64,000 nucleotides of DNA from JAMWDF01 sp964645405 (GCA_964645405.1 CAZYCA010000016.1:124001-188000); one strand, 5' to 3'. Shown: positions 41,867 to 51,893, numbered from the stretch's first letter. Notes: a model not told the origin generated them from the sequence alone. Numbers and translations are program-made.

Positions 41867-43593
41867 AAACATTCAGGTTAGCGGGTGCAGTTGTTCTTGT
41901 TCTGGTTGCGGCTATCTATCATCTGCGGGGATGCAGCTGGGGTGTTCCGGACCGGGAAAGAATAGATTTAGTAGTTGGCAGCGAAAAGGCACTGGAGGAA
42001 CTGATACCGGTACTGACCAATCTTCATCAGGAACTGGAGGAAATTATTCCTTACTACGGGCAAAGATATCCTGAGACGTATCAGGAAAAAGAAACGTTCA
42101 GTGTTAGAATCTCAGGCCGAAGTATGAAAATCAGGAAGGATTTTCTCAATGCTGTCCGGAGTTTTCTCTTACGTTCCTACGGCGCTGATGAACATCGGGC
42201 GTTGCTGGCTTTAAGCAGGATAAACCCGGCACAGTGGAATTTTGACCCCAGATTTTACGAGTACGGCGGTGTTTATCTTTATCCTCTGGCAGGCTTTCTG
42301 AAGTTATGTTCCCTGACAAATGTCATCCGGTTGAAATCACAGATGGAATTCTATCTTCGTCATCCTGAAGAGATGGGTCGCATCTTTGTTTTCTCCAGAA
42401 TATTCGGGGCAACAGGTGCTGTGCTGGCAGCAGGTATTTTTTTCTTGCTGCTAACTGATCTTGCGGGAGCCGGAAAGGAGGCTTTTTTGCTGGCACTTCA
42501 TTTTGCCTTGCTTCCCGTTTTTGTTCTCTGGTCTTTCCACCTGAAGCCTTTCTCCTTCGGTATGATATGGGTTGTTGCCACCTTATATCAAATCAGGCAA
42601 TACCAGAAAAAACAGGAAACTATCTGGTTGTGGCTGGGCTCAATTTTTTCCGGACTGGCAGTGGGAACATTACTGTCTTATGGATATGTTTTCTGGGCAG
42701 TAGTTCTGGCAATTTTTATGTACCCAGAAGTAAGCTGCGGAAGATGGAAAGCTCTTTTTTCCTGCTTTGTTATTTTCCTCACTGTTTTTAGTTTATTTAA
42801 TCCCTATGCTATCTGGCACTGGCAGCAGTTTATAGGAGAAATTTCGTTTCTGAAAAACTACTGGCATACAGGTTGCTGGAAAGAAAATTTTTGCTTTTTT
42901 TTCTGTCATACCTTGAACACTGGCATGGGAACAGTTTTATATGGAATTACTGGTTTTTCCCTTTTAGCAGGAATGTTTTACCGGCGGAGGAAAGAGGACT
43001 GGTTCTGGTTGCTTTATCTGCTTCCCGGATTGCTTTATTTTGCTTGCACCACAGGGAACTGGATGCATTACAGTTTTTTCCTTTACCCTGTTTTTTTGAT
43101 TTTTTCCGGTCTTTTTGTCAGAAAAATCAAAACCCGGTTCTGGGTGAACCTGGTCCTTATCTTCAGTCTTGGCTGGACCTGGGTATACACCAGTGCCCTG
43201 GTTAATCTCTACCAGGGAGAAAACCTGCGTACTCTGGCTGGCAGGTGGATTAACCAGAATATTCCGGAGCATGCCAGTATCGGATTAACAGAGCTGCCTT
43301 CACCCTGGCGGACACCTCCTTTCCGTTTCTTGAACTATCATCTTGCTATCGCTGCGGATGAAGAAATCATTGCTGGTAAAATCAGACCGGAATGGTTTGT
43401 TAGTTGTCAGGAAACCTGGGGGCGTGGGGGGAGCTTTTCTCAATTGAGTCGCAATCTTGAAAGTTACAGGGTGGTAGCCACCTTTTGGAAACCTGCTAAG
43501 TTTTTGTGGTTTTCCTGGACCTTTCCTGAAAAAATCCCTTATGATTTATGTCACCCTAATCCTGTCATTCACATCTGGAGGAGAAAGGAATGA
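41863..43593 (+). CDS. Large GT-C type membrane glycosyltransferase with extra terminal domains
   Basis: About 576 residues. One helix at 6-22, then a soluble segment of about 100 residues (GVPDRERIDLVVGSEKALEEL on) before the acidic, Pro/Gly-rich loop WNFDPRFYEYGGVYLYPLAGFL and a run of membrane helices from about 190 to 460. The last 110 residues are soluble (IGLTELPSPWRTPPF). Paralog of 61217-62950: same length, same GGVYLY loop and same GLTELP/GVTEVP C-terminal block. ATG 41863 chosen for the ATGA overlap with the GT2. Confidence 0.8.
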   Translation: MKTFRLAGAVVLVLVAAIYHLRGCSWGVPDRERIDLVVGSEKALEELIPVLTNLHQELEEIIPYYGQRYPETYQEKETFSVRISGRSMKIRKDFLNAVRSFLLRSYGADEHRALLALSRINPAQWNFDPRFYEYGGVYLYPLAGFLKLCSLTNVIRLKSQMEFYLRHPEEMGRIFVFSRIFGATGAVLAAGIFFLLLTDLAGAGKEAFLLALHFALLPVFVLWSFHLKPFSFGMIWVVATLYQIRQYQKKQETIWLWLGSIFSGLAVGTLLSYGYVFWAVVLAIFMYPEVSCGRWKALFSCFVIFLTVFSLFNPYAIWHWQQFIGEISFLKNYWHTGCWKENFCFFFCHTLNTGMGTVLYGITGFSLLAGMFYRRRKEDWFWLLYLLPGLLYFACTTGNWMHYSFFLYPVFLIFSGLFVRKIKTRFWVNLVLIFSLGWTWVYTSALVNLYQGENLRTLAGRWINQNIPEHASIGLTELPSPWRTPPFRFLNYHLAIAADEEIIAGKIRPEWFVSCQETWGRGGSFSQLSRNLESYRVVATFWKPAKFLWFSWTFPEKIPYDLCHPNPVIHIWRRKE

Positions 43594-44309
43594 TTCTGGC
43601 CTATCATCGCGTCAATCCCTGGTATCCGGATGACGCTTTGAGTGTTTCCCCGGAAAGATTCCGCCAGCAGATAGTTTTCCTGTTAGAAAAGGGATGGAAG
43701 GCTATCAGTCCCACCTACCTTTTGACAGAGATTTTGTTGCCGAAAGGGAAAAGAGAAAAAAAGTGGTTTTTGGTAACTTTTGATGATGGCTACGCTGATA
43801 ACCTGTGGTATGCCTGGCCTGTATTAAACCAGCTGCACGTTCCAGTTTTAATTTTTCTCACAGCAGGCTACATTGGTACCCGGGAACTCATGCCTCGTTA
43901 TAAAGACAGGGAGCGTGACCGTTTTCTCACCTGGCAGGAAGCACAGCTGTTAAGCCAGGAAGGTGCTTTCTTTGGTTCTCATTCTTTGAGCCATCGGAAC
44001 CTGGTGGAGTTGTCCGTAAAGGAAGCAGAAAAGGAAATCTCTGCCTCCCATGTTCTTTTGCAGGAAAGATTGAAGAAAAAAATAGAATTTTTTTGTTATC
44101 CGTATGGTGCTTACAACCGCACGGTTATCTCCCTGGTGGAAAAAGCAGGTTTTCAGGCAGGGATGGTTACCGGTGGAAGTAAAATGTTTGTCTCTCCTTT
44201 TACTCTGCCGCGGGTAGGTATTTACAGTCACAACAGCGATTTTGTTTTCCGTATAAAAGTGAAGATGGGAACATGGAAAGAAAAAAGGTTTTTCTCCTTC
44301 TGGCAGTGA
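43590..44309 (+). CDS. Polysaccharide deacetylase (NodB/CE4 family)
   Basis: 239 residues. ILAYHRVNPWYPDD at the start, then the NodB motif 1 TFDDGYAD (Asp65 catalytic base, Asp66 metal ligand), motif 2 HSLSH (His131 and His135 metal ligands), and motif 3-like FFCYPYGAYN. It would remove N- or O-acetyl groups from the glycan. No signal peptide is seen, so it may act on a lipid-linked intermediate in the cytoplasm, or a non-classical route exists. Overlaps both neighbours (4 and 37 bp). Confidence 0.88.
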   Translation: MILAYHRVNPWYPDDALSVSPERFRQQIVFLLEKGWKAISPTYLLTEILLPKGKREKKWFLVTFDDGYADNLWYAWPVLNQLHVPVLIFLTAGYIGTRELMPRYKDRERDRFLTWQEAQLLSQEGAFFGSHSLSHRNLVELSVKEAEKEISASHVLLQERLKKKIEFFCYPYGAYNRTVISLVEKAGFQAGMVTGGSKMFVSPFTLPRVGIYSHNSDFVFRIKVKMGTWKEKRFFSFWQ

Positions 44310-45469
44310 GTTTGTTGCTGCGGCTGGTATTTGTTCTGAGTCTGCCTGGTTCGTTAAAGTTTGACGATGAGTTTGAATACTGGCGGATGGTTGACAATTT
44401 CTTAAATGGCCGTGGTCTGGTTGTGAATGACAGCTGGAAAGCCTTCCGGCCACCTCTTTATCCACTTTTGCTTTCCGGTCTGGTAAAGCTGGGGGTTAAT
44501 CTTGCAGGAATCAGAATATTTCAGGCTTTTATTTCCGCAATCACGGTTGTGGGGATATATTTTCTTGGTAAGGAAGTTTTTTCCAGAAAGGTTGGCTGGC
44601 TGGCCGGCATACTGGCCAGTGTTTACCCCTTTTTTATTTTCTACTCAGGATTTCTTCTCACAGAAACACTTTTCATTTTTCTGACAGTCTGGAGTCTCTG
44701 GCAGTTGGTAAGAATGGTGAATGACTTTAGCTGGTATACAGCAATGACAGCCGGTGTGGCTCTGGGGCTGGCAGGTTTATGCCGGCCAACAATGGAACTT
44801 TTTGTCCCTGTCGGATTGACACTGGTTTTATTAAGTGGACAGGTCTATCAAAAGCGCTGGAAACAGGTAAGCATAACAGCAGGCGTGTTCATTCTGGTGC
44901 TTTCTCCGTGGGTGGTACGTAACTATTTGCTCCTGGGAAAATTCGTTCCTGGAACAACAATGGGTGGCTGGGTTTTCTGGGAAGGGAATAATCCTCACTC
45001 GGAAGGAGGTCCCTGCCGGGTGTTCCCGGAGGAAATCAGCAAGATACCGGAAAGCCAGAGAGATACATTTCTTTACAGGCAAACATGGAAAGTAATTAAA
45101 GCCAATCCCCGCAGGTATGCCTGGTTACTCCAGAACAAGTTTAGACGTTTCTGGAATGTTGTACCCAATGCAGGTGAATTTACCCGTCCTTTCTACCGGG
45201 TGGTAAGTGTTTTAAGTTTCGGCATTCTTCTGCCATTTTTTTTACTTGGTTTTCTGAGAAGTTTCGTCAACGCAAAAGCAAGATTCATAAATATACTCAT
45301 CATTTTCTTTACGCTTTTTCATATGGTTTATCTTGCTTCTATCCGTTACCGGGTAGCTATTGAACCTTTCGTTTTAATTCTGGCTGTTTATGGCTGGTTT
45401 TACCTTGTGAATAAATTCTCGCAACTTTTTCCGCAAGCAAAATTGAAGAAGGCTAAAGGCAAAACATGA
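44273..45469 (+). CDS. GT-C family membrane glycosyltransferase
   Basis: 398 residues. First helix at 5-22, then the outer loop FDDEFEYWRMVDNFLNGRG with a DDE acidic cluster, and FRPPLYPLLLSGLV, the PMT_2 layout. Eight or so further helices and a basic C-terminus. Related to 46927-48171, with which it shares the RPPL(Y/F)P loop, the LCRPTM/LCRTIM segment and the SIRYRVAIEPF/IIRYRMPLEPF C-terminal block. It overlaps the GT2 at 45466 by 4 bp, repeating the GT-C/GT2 pairing. Confidence 0.83.
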   Translation: MERKKVFLLLAVSLLLRLVFVLSLPGSLKFDDEFEYWRMVDNFLNGRGLVVNDSWKAFRPPLYPLLLSGLVKLGVNLAGIRIFQAFISAITVVGIYFLGKEVFSRKVGWLAGILASVYPFFIFYSGFLLTETLFIFLTVWSLWQLVRMVNDFSWYTAMTAGVALGLAGLCRPTMELFVPVGLTLVLLSGQVYQKRWKQVSITAGVFILVLSPWVVRNYLLLGKFVPGTTMGGWVFWEGNNPHSEGGPCRVFPEEISKIPESQRDTFLYRQTWKVIKANPRRYAWLLQNKFRRFWNVVPNAGEFTRPFYRVVSVLSFGILLPFFLLGFLRSFVNAKARFINILIIFFTLFHMVYLASIRYRVAIEPFVLILAVYGWFYLVNKFSQLFPQAKLKKAKGKT

Positions 45470-46152
45470 AACTATCCATCATTGTCCCGGTTTATAATGA
45501 GAAGCACACCATTAAGGCAATTATAGAAAGGCTGGAAAAGCTGCCGGTGGAAAAAGAAATCATTGTAGTGGATGATGGCAGTACCGATGGGACCAGACAA
45601 CTACTTGAAGGGCTGGAAAGAAATTTGTCTGCTGATGTTACTGTTATCTACCAGAAGGAAAATAGAGGCAAGGGAGCGGCTATCAGGAGTGGACTGGAAA
45701 AAGTGACCGGGGAAATTGTTGTTATTCAGGATGCAGATTTAGAATATGAACCGGCAGACATCTTAGAATTAATGAAACCTGTTGTTGCCGGTCAGTCCAG
45801 TGTTGTTTATGGTTCCAGGGTGCTGGGAAAAAATCCCAAATCTTCTTTATGCTTTTATCTTGGGGGACGGCTTCTTTCCTGGTTGACCAACCTGCTTTAT
45901 GGTACCCGCATTACGGACGAGCCTACAGGCTACAAGCTGTTCCGGACAGAAGTTTTGCGTTCTCTTTCTCTGACATGTGAACGGTTTGAATTCTGTCCTG
46001 AAGTTACAGCCAAGGTAAGCCGTCGTGGATTTAAGATTGTGGAGCTACCGATAAAGTATCATCCGAGAAAGAGGAAAGAGGGGAAAAAGATTTCCTGGCG
46101 GGACGGGATTGTGGCTGTGATAACACTGTTTCGGTACTGGTTCTGGAGTTAA
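45466..46152 (+). CDS. Polyprenyl-phosphate sugar synthase-type GT2
   Basis: 228 residues: SIIVPVYNEKHTIKAI, VVDDGSTDGTRQLL, RGKGAAIRSGLE, VIQDADLEYEPADIL, VYGSRVLGKN and DEPTGYKLFRTEV. Close paralog of 41177-41866, but the later acceptor region (ITDEPTGYK versus LTDMETCYK) differs. The soluble form without C-terminal helices. Expected to make polyprenyl-phosphate hexose for the neighbouring GT-C enzymes. Confidence 0.87.
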   Translation: MKLSIIVPVYNEKHTIKAIIERLEKLPVEKEIIVVDDGSTDGTRQLLEGLERNLSADVTVIYQKENRGKGAAIRSGLEKVTGEIVVIQDADLEYEPADILELMKPVVAGQSSVVYGSRVLGKNPKSSLCFYLGGRLLSWLTNLLYGTRITDEPTGYKLFRTEVLRSLSLTCERFEFCPEVTAKVSRRGFKIVELPIKYHPRKRKEGKKISWRDGIVAVITLFRYWFWS

Positions 46153-46154
46153 AA

Positions 46155-46943
46155 ATGCAGAGACAAAAGCCTGAGATTTCGGTGGTGTTGCCTGCTTACA
46201 ATGAGGAAGCAAATATCAGGGAGGCAGTAGAGAAGGCACTTGAGGTACTGAAAAATCTGTGCACGGGGTATGAGGTTGTGGTGGTGGACGATGGTAGTAC
46301 TGACAGGACAGGGGAAATTTCTGAGGAGCTGAGCAACTTATACCCGGGTGTGGTTATCGTTTATCACCACGAGAGGAATCGTGGTTACGGAGCAGCATTA
46401 AGAACAGGCCTTTTTAATGCTTTAGGCCGGTTTGTCTTTTATACTGATGCTGATAATCAGTTTGATTTAAAGGAGCTGAAAACTTTTTTACAGTTAATAG
46501 AATCTTACGACATTGTGGTGGGTTACAGGAAAAAGCGCAGGGATTCTTTTCTCCGGAAATTTCTTTCTAAAGGATATAACTTTTTAATCCGCTGTCTTTT
46601 TGGTTTATCCTTACGGGATATAGACTGTTCTTTCAAGCTCTTTCGGCAGGATGTTCTGAGAAGAATGAAAATAGATAGTGATGACTTTTTCGTGGATACC
46701 GAGATGATGGTTCGTGCCAGACTTTCTCACTTTAAGATAGCGCAGCAACCTGTCACGCATCTACCAAGGAAGTTTGGTGCTTCTACTGTCCGTGCCATTC
46801 ATATTCCCACAACCTTTGTAACTGTTCTGAAGATGTGGTGGAAAATTTTTGTTTCACCAGGGGCCGGGCAAAGGTCTCTGGTAACCGAGAGTGAAGACTT
46901 TCCAATCTCCTGCTGCGGGGAAAAAGATGAAAGGGAAAAATAA
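46155..46943 (+). CDS. Polyprenyl-phosphate sugar synthase-type GT2
   Basis: 262 residues: SVVLPAYNEEANIREAVEKAL, VVDDGSTDRTGEI, NRGYGAALRTGL, the DxD region FYTDADNQFDLKEL, DIDCSFKLFRQDVLRRM and a C-terminal PRKFGASTVRAIH. It belongs to a different DPM subgroup from the preceding GT2. It starts 2 bp after it and overlaps the GT-C at 46927 by 17 bp. Two synthases in a row next to two GT-C genes suggests two different lipid-linked sugars. Confidence 0.86.
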   Translation: MQRQKPEISVVLPAYNEEANIREAVEKALEVLKNLCTGYEVVVVDDGSTDRTGEISEELSNLYPGVVIVYHHERNRGYGAALRTGLFNALGRFVFYTDADNQFDLKELKTFLQLIESYDIVVGYRKKRRDSFLRKFLSKGYNFLIRCLFGLSLRDIDCSFKLFRQDVLRRMKIDSDDFFVDTEMMVRARLSHFKIAQQPVTHLPRKFGASTVRAIHIPTTFVTVLKMWWKIFVSPGAGQRSLVTESEDFPISCCGEKDEREK

Positions 46944-48171
46944 AAGATTTTTTTTCTTGATACTGCTGGGGTTATCCCTTTTGTTACGGATTTTATGGAT
47001 TTTACAGCAGGATAACACCGTTAACATCTGGACAGACTGGTGGGATGAACTTGGCTGGAATGTGGCATCCGGGAAAGGATATGTAGTGGAAAATCCCTTT
47101 CTCTCCTCAGGTGTACCTTACTATTCCTGGAGGCCACCTCTTTTTCCGTTGTTTCTCGCCTTCATTTATCGTTTGTTTGGTCACAGTTATCTGGCAGCAA
47201 AAATTGGGTTAGCCGTGGTGGGTACATTAGCACTTTTTTATGTTTATGTGATCGCCAGAGAACTTTTTTCTGAGGAGGAAGGATGGTTTTCTTCTCTCCT
47301 GTGTGGTGTCTATCCTACCTTCATTTTCTTTACCGGCTACCTAACACCGGAGACACTGACTATGTTCTGTCTGCTGGCTTTTTGTGCCAGTTTGTTGATA
47401 GCGCAATCCAGGATAGACTGCTGGCACTGGGCACTGGCTGGATTCTGGCTGGGCGCCTGTATTCTGTGTCGGACGATTATGGTTTTGTTTTTTATTTTTG
47501 TTCTGGCGTGGATGTTTATCCTGCAGATAGAAAGAAAACGTCCGGGAATGTGTTTCTTCATTTTTTCTTTGAGTATGTGTTTAACTATTCTGCCCTGGGT
47601 CTGGAGGAACTGGCGTATGCATAAGGTTTTTCTGCTTCATTCTACGGATTCCGGGCAGGCACTCTACATTAATAACAATCCTTATTCTTTCACAGTAGAA
47701 CCAAGTGGAACCGCTTTTGTTTATGACAGTGAAGAAGTCGGGCGCCTTTCAGAGCTGGACGCCACCAGGTTACTTTCTTCCCGGGCCATCAGTTTTATTA
47801 AGAATAATCCTGGTCTGTTTGCTTTATATGTTTCCCGCAGATTTCTCAATTTCTGGAGACCGTTGCCCTATACTGTTTCCGGTCCGGGGAAAGCCTATAC
47901 CAGGAGGCACCAGATTTTCAGTCTGCTTTACACTGGTCCGGTTTTTGCTCTGGCTATTCTGGGAATTCTGATGGGTATTTCTAACTGGCGCAAGCTGTCC
48001 TTGCTTTACTTTTTAATCGGATATTACTCTGGAAGTTATATTCTGGTGCGAGCGATTATTCGCTACCGGATGCCTCTGGAACCATTCCTGATTATCCTTG
48101 CTGTTCACGGCTTTTTTTCCTTATGGCAGAAGAAAAGAAAACATGAAAAAATGTTCTTTTTGCCAGGGTAG
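46927..48171 (+). CDS. GT-C family membrane glycosyltransferase
   Basis: About 414 residues. First helix at 8-25, then NIWTDWWDELGWNVASGKG and YSWRPPLFPLFLAFIYRLF as the acidic outer loop and following helix, and about eight more helices. Ends with IIRYRMPLEPFLIILAVHGFF. Paralog of 44273-45469. ATG 46927 chosen because GGGGA lies just upstream and the frame from 46891 lies within the GT2. Overlaps the methyltransferase at 48143. Confidence 0.83.
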   Translation: MKGKNKRFFFLILLGLSLLLRILWILQQDNTVNIWTDWWDELGWNVASGKGYVVENPFLSSGVPYYSWRPPLFPLFLAFIYRLFGHSYLAAKIGLAVVGTLALFYVYVIARELFSEEEGWFSSLLCGVYPTFIFFTGYLTPETLTMFCLLAFCASLLIAQSRIDCWHWALAGFWLGACILCRTIMVLFFIFVLAWMFILQIERKRPGMCFFIFSLSMCLTILPWVWRNWRMHKVFLLHSTDSGQALYINNNPYSFTVEPSGTAFVYDSEEVGRLSELDATRLLSSRAISFIKNNPGLFALYVSRRFLNFWRPLPYTVSGPGKAYTRRHQIFSLLYTGPVFALAILGILMGISNWRKLSLLYFLIGYYSGSYILVRAIIRYRMPLEPFLIILAVHGFFSLWQKKRKHEKMFFLPG

Positions 48172-48976
48172 AATGCGGCTGGTCTGGCAGGAAGGAAAAT
48201 ATACCGCCTACCGTTGCCTCACTTGCAGCTGCGTTTCTGTTCCAGCAGAGAGGCTTAACCCTGTGGCTATTTATGAGGAAAAATATTTCCGCCGCTGGTA
48301 TCTTTCTTCTATACACAAACGTCGCAGGTATACCAGACGTCTTTTTTCTCTTGTGGGAAAATATGTTCCCCCGGGTGGCAGTCTTCTTGATGTCGGTTGT
48401 GGTGTGGGCATTTTTTTAGGTGTCGCGCAGAAGGCTGGATGGAAGGTAATGGGTATAGAAGTATCTAATTTTGCGACTAACTGGTGTAGAAAGCAGGGAT
48501 TCACTGTTATCCAGAAATCGCTGACAGAAATGGAATCCTCAGAAACCTTTAATGTAATTACCTTCTGGGATGTGCTGGCTCACGTGCCGGAGGCAGCAGA
48601 GTATCTCAAGTGCTGTCATCATCTTCTTAATCCTGGTGGTTTTATTGTCATTAAAACACCGCTACACTCACCAGCACTCTTTTCTCTGGCAAGACTTTTT
48701 TCTTTCACCGGAAGAAGTAGAACGATTCTTCACATCCCTGCCCAGATTCATCATTTTGATAAGAAATCGTTACCACGGGTACTGCTTGCCTGCGGCTTTG
48801 AACCGGTAAAAATATTTCAGGTGAGAGAATACTATCAGCATGGAAAACCTGCTGGAATTTCTTTCCCTGTTTTTATGTTGTCTCAAATGAGAAATCTTAT
48901 CTTGCTATGCGGGTTGTGCTGGTCGCTTGTGGTTATTGCGCGTCCTATGAAGGGAGAGGGTGAACAGTGGAGATAG
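48143..48976 (+). CDS. Class I SAM-dependent methyltransferase with N-terminal zinc ribbon
   Basis: 277 residues. Cys4, Cys7, Cys25, Cys28 and Cys30 form the N-terminal metal-binding module (KKCSFC, RCLTCSC). The SAM core has SLLDVGCGVGIFLGVA, ITFWDVLAHVPEAAEYL and LLNPGGFIVIKTPL. A hydrophobic stretch near the C-terminus (QMRNLILLCGLCWSLVVIA) may touch the membrane. Same architecture as 3354 and the broken 9302-10410 gene. ATG 48143 gives the correct zinc-ribbon start; the frame from 48098 is an extension. Confidence 0.86.
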   Translation: MKKCSFCQGRMRLVWQEGKYTAYRCLTCSCVSVPAERLNPVAIYEEKYFRRWYLSSIHKRRRYTRRLFSLVGKYVPPGGSLLDVGCGVGIFLGVAQKAGWKVMGIEVSNFATNWCRKQGFTVIQKSLTEMESSETFNVITFWDVLAHVPEAAEYLKCCHHLLNPGGFIVIKTPLHSPALFSLARLFSFTGRSRTILHIPAQIHHFDKKSLPRVLLACGFEPVKIFQVREYYQHGKPAGISFPVFMLSQMRNLILLCGLCWSLVVIARPMKGEGEQWR

Positions 48977-50415
48977 CAGTGGTGCGCAGGAAGATATTAG
49001 CGACTGCTTTGATGGAGTTTGCCTGTTTCGGGTATGTAATCTTCCAGGTTTTCTTTGCTCTTTCCAGAAAGGGAGCAAAGGGAGTGGCAGGGCTCATCAC
49101 AAAATATCTGCCGATGCTACCTGCGGAAAAATTTTCTTTTCTGACGTCTTTACCGGGCTGGCTTTTTTCTGGTTGGTGGGTTGGCAGTTTTTACGCAGCG
49201 GTCATTATTGTTTTTGTTGTTGGCTATCTGCTGGCGATTAGAGACGGAGAGAATTTTTCGGTGCGGTATATCCTGGGCAGTACTGCAATTTTTTGTTTTT
49301 CTCTTTTCTTTTTTCCTCCCGGCAAACACCATGATATATTCCTTTACATCTTCCAGGGCAGGATGGTAGCACATTATGGAGCAAATCCCTATCTTGTTCC
49401 GCCTTCAAGATTTGCGGCAGATAGCTTCTATCGTTATGTTGGGTGGAAGGATTTTACATCCGCCTATGGTCCACTCTGGCACTGGCTGGAGGCAGGATTG
49501 TTTTACCTGGGCGGTAAAAGTATCATCACTCAGATTGGTGTTTTCCGCATTTTCATTCTTGTCATGCATTTAGCAAATACCTGGTTGATATTTCGCATCT
49601 TAAAGCTGACACTGCCAGAAAAAGCTCGCAGGGGAATGCTTGTCTACGGATGGAATCCTCTTTTACTTATCTATTCTGTTCCTGGTTCTACCAATGATAT
49701 GGCAATGATTTTCTTTCTTCTTCTTGGTCTCTGGTTTTTTCACAGAAAAAAATGTCTGGCCAGTAGTTTTTTCTTAGCATGCTCTGCACTGACAAAGATT
49801 TTTACTGTCTTATACTTTCCTTTCCATTTAAAGCTCATTGAAGAAAGGAGGGACAGGGTTGTTTCTCTTTTTCTTGCGGTACTGGTGGCAGTAATCATCT
49901 GGTTACCATTCTATGCTGGCTGGCAGACTTTTGCCAGGATGTTCTGGATAGGCGGTCATTTTCATCATTCCCTTCTTTTTGCCTGGCAGAAATTATCATC
50001 AGTTTTGTTTCCAGGTTTTTCCTGGTTTGCTACCCGTGCCGTCCAGGTTGTTTTTTCCCTTGGCTTTCTTGTTCTTGCCAGCCGGCTGTGGCAGCAGGCA
50101 AAAAACTGGCAAAACTCCATGGAGACTATCGCTTTCCTCCTGTTTCTTCTTCTGACAGTGGTACTGCCGGGAAAAACTACCTGGTATATCTCCTGGCTAC
50201 TACCTTTTGCTGTTTTGTCCATGGAAGAAAGGATTCTGAAGGTAGCACTGATTTTTTCCTTAAGCGGGTTGTTAGCACAGACAATATATTATCTTTTTCA
50301 CTCCTATGAAACGGTCTATCAAATAACTACTCTGATGGTAGAAATAACTCTTCCGCTTGTTTTAGCCATCAGGTGGAAAATCTGGAAAAGCGGAGAAAAA
50401 AGAGCATGTTGTTAA
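48967..50415 (+). CDS. GT87/MptB-like membrane mannosyltransferase
   Basis: 482 residues, about 12 hydrophobic helices. The outer loop has GKHHDIFLYIFQGRMVAHYG and ANPYLVPPS, followed by SAYGPLWHWLEA, the pattern of polyprenol-phosphomannose-dependent alpha-mannosyltransferases (MptA/MptB and GT87). WNPLLLIYSVPGSTNDMAMI and ALTKIFTVLYFPF also fit. It differs clearly from the PMT_2 type GT-C proteins of this locus. Start is GTG 48967, overlapping the methyltransferase by 10 bp. Confidence 0.8.
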   Translation: MEIAVVRRKILATALMEFACFGYVIFQVFFALSRKGAKGVAGLITKYLPMLPAEKFSFLTSLPGWLFSGWWVGSFYAAVIIVFVVGYLLAIRDGENFSVRYILGSTAIFCFSLFFFPPGKHHDIFLYIFQGRMVAHYGANPYLVPPSRFAADSFYRYVGWKDFTSAYGPLWHWLEAGLFYLGGKSIITQIGVFRIFILVMHLANTWLIFRILKLTLPEKARRGMLVYGWNPLLLIYSVPGSTNDMAMIFFLLLGLWFFHRKKCLASSFFLACSALTKIFTVLYFPFHLKLIEERRDRVVSLFLAVLVAVIIWLPFYAGWQTFARMFWIGGHFHHSLLFAWQKLSSVLFPGFSWFATRAVQVVFSLGFLVLASRLWQQAKNWQNSMETIAFLLFLLLTVVLPGKTTWYISWLLPFAVLSMEERILKVALIFSLSGLLAQTIYYLFHSYETVYQITTLMVEITLPLVLAIRWKIWKSGEKRACC

Positions 50416-51893
50416 AAAAAAGATGGCAGGAGAATAGAGAAAACTGGTATGTAATTTTTGTTATTCTGGCTGGAACTGGTTTGCGGTTCTGGGGACTGGG
50501 AAGGCTTTCGTTCTGGTGCGATGAAGCCGAGGCTGTTTTTCTGGGCAGCCTTTCTGTGAAAGAGATGCTGGAGTTTATCATCAGGCAGGATGCCCATCCT
50601 CCGCTGTTTTATCTCCTTGTAAATGCCATGTTAAAGGCAGGTAATACAGATGTCTGGTTGAGGTTACTGCCGGCAGTAGCCGGGAGTCTGTGTCTTCCTG
50701 CTGTGTGGTTTTTCGCTCGTGAATGTGCCGGGAAGAAAGAAGCATTCTGGCTGACATTATTTGTTGCTTTCAGCCCGGTGCACATTCTCTGGTCCCAGGT
50801 GGTGAAGTCCTACACGTTATTTACACTTGTGGGAGTGGTGACTTCTTTAGCTTTTCTTTACTCTCTGAAAGAAAATAGCCGGCACTTTAAACTACCTCTG
50901 GGGGTGGGAGACATTCTTCTTGTTTATCTTCATAATTATGCTTTCCTGTTCCTTACAGGACAGTTTTTGACTCTTCTTTTCCTGAAAAAATTAGACAGAA
51001 AGTGGCTTGTTTTCTTTACTTTTATAGGGATTTTCTGGCTACCCTGGCTGGTTTTCCTTCCCAATCAGATTGCCTACACCTGGGGTATTGTGCGTCGTAT
51101 TCCCCAGCTGTGGAGGTGGCCCTACTTTTTCTTCTACACCATTTTAGGAGAAACAACCAGTCCTTTTCAACTTAAGGTTGTAATACCAGCTGCTGTGGTT
51201 GTTACTGTGACCTGGGTTCTTGGTTTCTGGCGGATGAGGCTACTTCCCGACTACTTTAGGGTTTTCCTTTTGACATTTCTTTTTGTACCGCTGGCTGTCA
51301 TTCCTTTTCGGTCTACAGTGCCCCAGAATCTTGTTCCTTTTACTATTTTCTGGTACCTGCTGCTGGCTATGGGTATCCAGATAGAAAAAATAAAAGTTCC
51401 TCTGGTTCTGGGCATTCTGGGCAGTATGCTTGTTTCCGTGTGTTTCTATTACCAGGGGGCAGTGGAGCAGTTTCATGATGTCAGTAGATTGGCGCCGTTT
51501 CGTAAAGTGGGAGAATTTCTTACAGAAAGAAGTGCTGTTGATGATATAATCATCACAAATGAAGAGAGAAAATGGGTGGGCAACAAACCTTTCTCCATTT
51601 TTGACCGTTATTATCAGGGCAAAGCAGTGGTTCTGGCTGTGAGGCCGGAAAATGCACCACTGGAAGGATTTAAAAAAGCCCTGAGTGGGTACAGACGGGT
51701 GTGGCTGCTGCAGATACATGCCGGTGAGGAGGAATGGAACAAAAGTCTGGTGGAATACCTAAAGCAGAATTTTGATTTGCAGGAAAAGTGGGAATACCTG
51801 AGAAACGAGAGATGGCTGGAAAGGATATTAACCGGTGAGAAAAAGTACTATTTCTACCTGACACTTTATTTTTTTACCAGGAGAGAAAAATGA
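50406..51893 (+). CDS. GT-C (PMT_2-type) membrane glycosyltransferase
   Basis: About 495 residues. Outer loop RLSFWCDEAEAVFLGSLS with the DE pair, and QDAHPPLFYLLVNAML, both standard for PMT_2/GT39. About ten helices, then a soluble C-terminal segment (from about 385) that includes YQGKAVVLAVRPENAPLEGF. ATG 50406 with GGAG upstream; the frame from 50373 lies in the previous gene. Overlaps rfbE by 4 bp. Confidence 0.83.
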   Translation: MLLKKRWQENRENWYVIFVILAGTGLRFWGLGRLSFWCDEAEAVFLGSLSVKEMLEFIIRQDAHPPLFYLLVNAMLKAGNTDVWLRLLPAVAGSLCLPAVWFFARECAGKKEAFWLTLFVAFSPVHILWSQVVKSYTLFTLVGVVTSLAFLYSLKENSRHFKLPLGVGDILLVYLHNYAFLFLTGQFLTLLFLKKLDRKWLVFFTFIGIFWLPWLVFLPNQIAYTWGIVRRIPQLWRWPYFFFYTILGETTSPFQLKVVIPAAVVVTVTWVLGFWRMRLLPDYFRVFLLTFLFVPLAVIPFRSTVPQNLVPFTIFWYLLLAMGIQIEKIKVPLVLGILGSMLVSVCFYYQGAVEQFHDVSRLAPFRKVGEFLTERSAVDDIIITNEERKWVGNKPFSIFDRYYQGKAVVLAVRPENAPLEGFKKALSGYRRVWLLQIHAGEEEWNKSLVEYLKQNFDLQEKWEYLRNERWLERILTGEKKYYFYLTLYFFTRREK